Below, piece after piece: positions 5,538-6,895 of a DNA stretch of 6,895 nucleotides (position 1 is the stretch's first letter; each line of letters opens with the position of its first letter). The position numbers and the translations under genes were made by a program. The DNA is taken from contig CAZZUX010000148.1 in assembly GCA_964657395.1 (NCBI GenBank), positions 1 to 6,895 of the forward strand. The letters run 5' to 3'. The stretch comes from G963692885 sp964657395. GTDB taxonomy: Bacteria; Acidobacteriota; Terriglobia; Terriglobales; Acidobacteriaceae. Below the pieces are notes generated by a model. The model saw only the letters and a list, made by a program, of their open reading frames with translations, was not told the DNA's origin and ran no database searches.

Positions 5538-6895
5538 ATGCTTCAGCTCGTATCCGCCGGCAAACGCTTCGGCCCCAGGCTCCTGTTTGAAAATGCCAAC
5601 TGGCTGATTACGCCGGGCGAGAAGACTGCGCTGGTCGGTGCAAACGGAACTGGAAAATCCACGGTCATGAAGGTCCTGGCCGGCCTCGAATCGCTCGACT
5701 ACGGAAGTACGGAAGGCGCTCGCAACACCTCCATCGGCTACCTGCCGCAGGATGGGCTGGCGCTGTCCGGACGCAGTGTCTTCGACGAATGTCTCTCTGT
5801 CTTCGATGAGTTACGCAGCATGGAGGGCGAACTCGAGACGCTGTCCACGCGGCTGGCCGAACTTGATCCGGACAGCGCCGAATACACGGCTGCCGCCAGC
5901 CGCTTCTCGCATCTCGACTCCCACTTCCGCGCACATGATGGCTACGCGCTCGATTCGCAGGTGGGCAGTGTGCTCGACGGCCTCGGCTTCACCAAGCAGG
6001 ACTGGGCACGGCAGACGCAGGAGTTTTCCGGCGGCTGGCAGATGCGTATCGCGCTGGCCAAACTGCTGCTGGCCAAGCCAAGCCTGCTGCTGCTGGATGA
6101 GCCGACGAACCATCTCGATCTCGAAACCCGTAACTGGCTTGAGAACTATCTGCGCAGCTATCCGAATGGCTTCATCCTTATCTCGCACGATCGATATTTC
6201 CTAGACGTTACTGTCAATAAGATCGTTGAGATATGGAACAAGGGGCTGCACTTTTACTCCGGTAACTACGCAAAGTACCTGCAGCAGAAGGATGAACGTC
6301 GCACACAGCTTGAGTCTGCGTATAAGAACCAGCGCGACCAGATCGAGCATCTTGAAGCCTTCATCAATCGCTTCCGTGCGCAGGCCACCAAGGCAAAGCA
6401 GGTGCAAAGTCGCATCAAGGAACTCGAGAAGATTGTCCGCATCGAGATACCAGAAGAAGAGCGTGCCATCCACTTCACCTTTCCACAGCCGGTAGTTTCC
6501 GGTCGAACGGTAGTGGAGGTACAGGGTCTCTCAAAAAGCTACGGATCCAAGCGGGTACTTGAAGACGTCGGCTTCACCATTGATCGCGGGGATCGCATCG
6601 CGCTGGTCGGCGTGAACGGCGCTGGTAAATCCACCCTGGTCCGCATGCTCTCCGGCGAGGAATCTCCGACATCCGGCACGCTCAAGCTCGGCCATAATGT
6701 CACCGTCGAATATTTCGCACAGGACCAATATAAGGTCCTGAACCACGAAGCCCGCATGCTTGACGACCTTAGCGGCACGGCGCCGCGCATTGCGACGACC
6801 GAACTGCGCAGCCTGCTAGGATGCTTCCTCTTCTCCGGCGACGACGTGTTCAAGCCGCTGGGCGTACTCTCCGGCGGCGAGCGCAACCGTTATGC
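5538..6895 (+). CDS. ABC-F family ATPase (ribosome-associated type), C-terminus cut by window edge
   Basis: Soluble protein with two ABC nucleotide-binding domains on one chain and no membrane segment, the pattern of the ABC-F family (EttA, Uup, YheS, antibiotic-resistance ABC-Fs), which act on the ribosome. The visible 452 residues show domain 1 with Walker A GANGTGKS (34-41), Q-loop Gln71, signature FSGGWQMR (163-170), Walker B with LLDEPTNHLD (185-194, catalytic Glu188) and switch His217 in SHDRYFLD. A charged, probably coiled-coil linker follows (about 250-316), containing FINRFRAQATKAKQVQSR, the region that contacts the tRNA/P-site in known members. Domain 2 has Walker A GVNGAGKS (358-365), Gln395 and signature LSGGER (444-449); its Walker B is beyond the edge. 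The SGGW signature in domain 1 points toward YheS/Uup-like rather than EttA-like members, but the subfamily is uncertain. ATG 5538 is the first start after the in-frame stop TAA 5505-5507; no ribosome site is visible. It probably has its own promoter or is read through from the operon. Confidence 0.9.
   Translation, partial: MLQLVSAGKRFGPRLLFENANWLITPGEKTALVGANGTGKSTVMKVLAGLESLDYGSTEGARNTSIGYLPQDGLALSGRSVFDECLSVFDELRSMEGELETLSTRLAELDPDSAEYTAAASRFSHLDSHFRAHDGYALDSQVGSVLDGLGFTKQDWARQTQEFSGGWQMRIALAKLLLAKPSLLLLDEPTNHLDLETRNWLENYLRSYPNGFILISHDRYFLDVTVNKIVEIWNKGLHFYSGNYAKYLQQKDERRTQLESAYKNQRDQIEHLEAFINRFRAQATKAKQVQSRIKELEKIVRIEIPEEERAIHFTFPQPVVSGRTVVEVQGLSKSYGSKRVLEDVGFTIDRGDRIALVGVNGAGKSTLVRMLSGEESPTSGTLKLGHNVTVEYFAQDQYKVLNHEARMLDDLSGTAPRIATTELRSLLGCFLFSGDDVFKPLGVLSGGERNRY

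Noticed and set aside
5752..6204. Plus-strand open frame of 150 codons
   Set aside because: Out-of-frame overlap with the first ATPase domain of the ABC-F gene, whose Walker and signature motifs are in the other frame.

Overview
The window is high-GC bacterial DNA (high fifties percent by eye), densely coding, with four plus-strand genes in a row and one divergent minus-strand gene at the left edge. The set of genes and the wording of their proteins (secreted GH13 and GH37 glycosidases with short signal peptides, a PfkB sugar kinase, a DUF2252 protein, an ABC-F ATPase) look most like a soil or acid-habitat member of the Acidobacteriota (Acidobacteriaceae/Terriglobia). That assignment comes from remembered family resemblance, not a search, and is moderately confident at best. 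There is no RNA gene, mobile element, CRISPR array or sign of recent insertion.

Layout. (1) Minus strand, 1196 down to the left edge: a secreted GH13 alpha-glucosidase whose C-terminal part lies outside the window. (2) 1197-1410: a divergent regulatory region shared by the GH13 gene and the trehalase. It holds a 12-bp inverted repeat and three CACATG copies. (3) 1411-3120 (or from 1321): a secreted GH37 trehalase that resembles the eukaryotic neutral trehalases in several motifs. Its start is probably a TTG preceded by AAGGAG, not the upstream ATG. (4) 3117-4088: a PfkB-family sugar kinase overlapping the trehalase stop by 4 bp. (5) 4124-5467: a DUF2252 protein whose kinase-like motifs appear in permuted order. 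(6) 5538 to the right edge: an ABC-F ATPase, cut off inside its second nucleotide-binding domain.

How they fit together. Genes 3-5 form a likely operon. The exported trehalase would split trehalose into glucose outside the cytoplasm. The divergent GH13 enzyme would release glucose from malto-oligosaccharides or related alpha-glucosides. The coupled kinase could phosphorylate the imported hexose. DUF2252 has no established function, and its place in the operon suggests, without proving, a link to sugar or trehalose metabolism. The ABC-F gene sits 70 bp downstream and is probably an unrelated translation-factor-type gene.

I found no clearly new multi-gene system. The points most worth checking are the trehalase start and its unusual active-site lid region, the sugar used by the coupled kinase, and the permuted kinase-like motif order in the DUF2252 protein.
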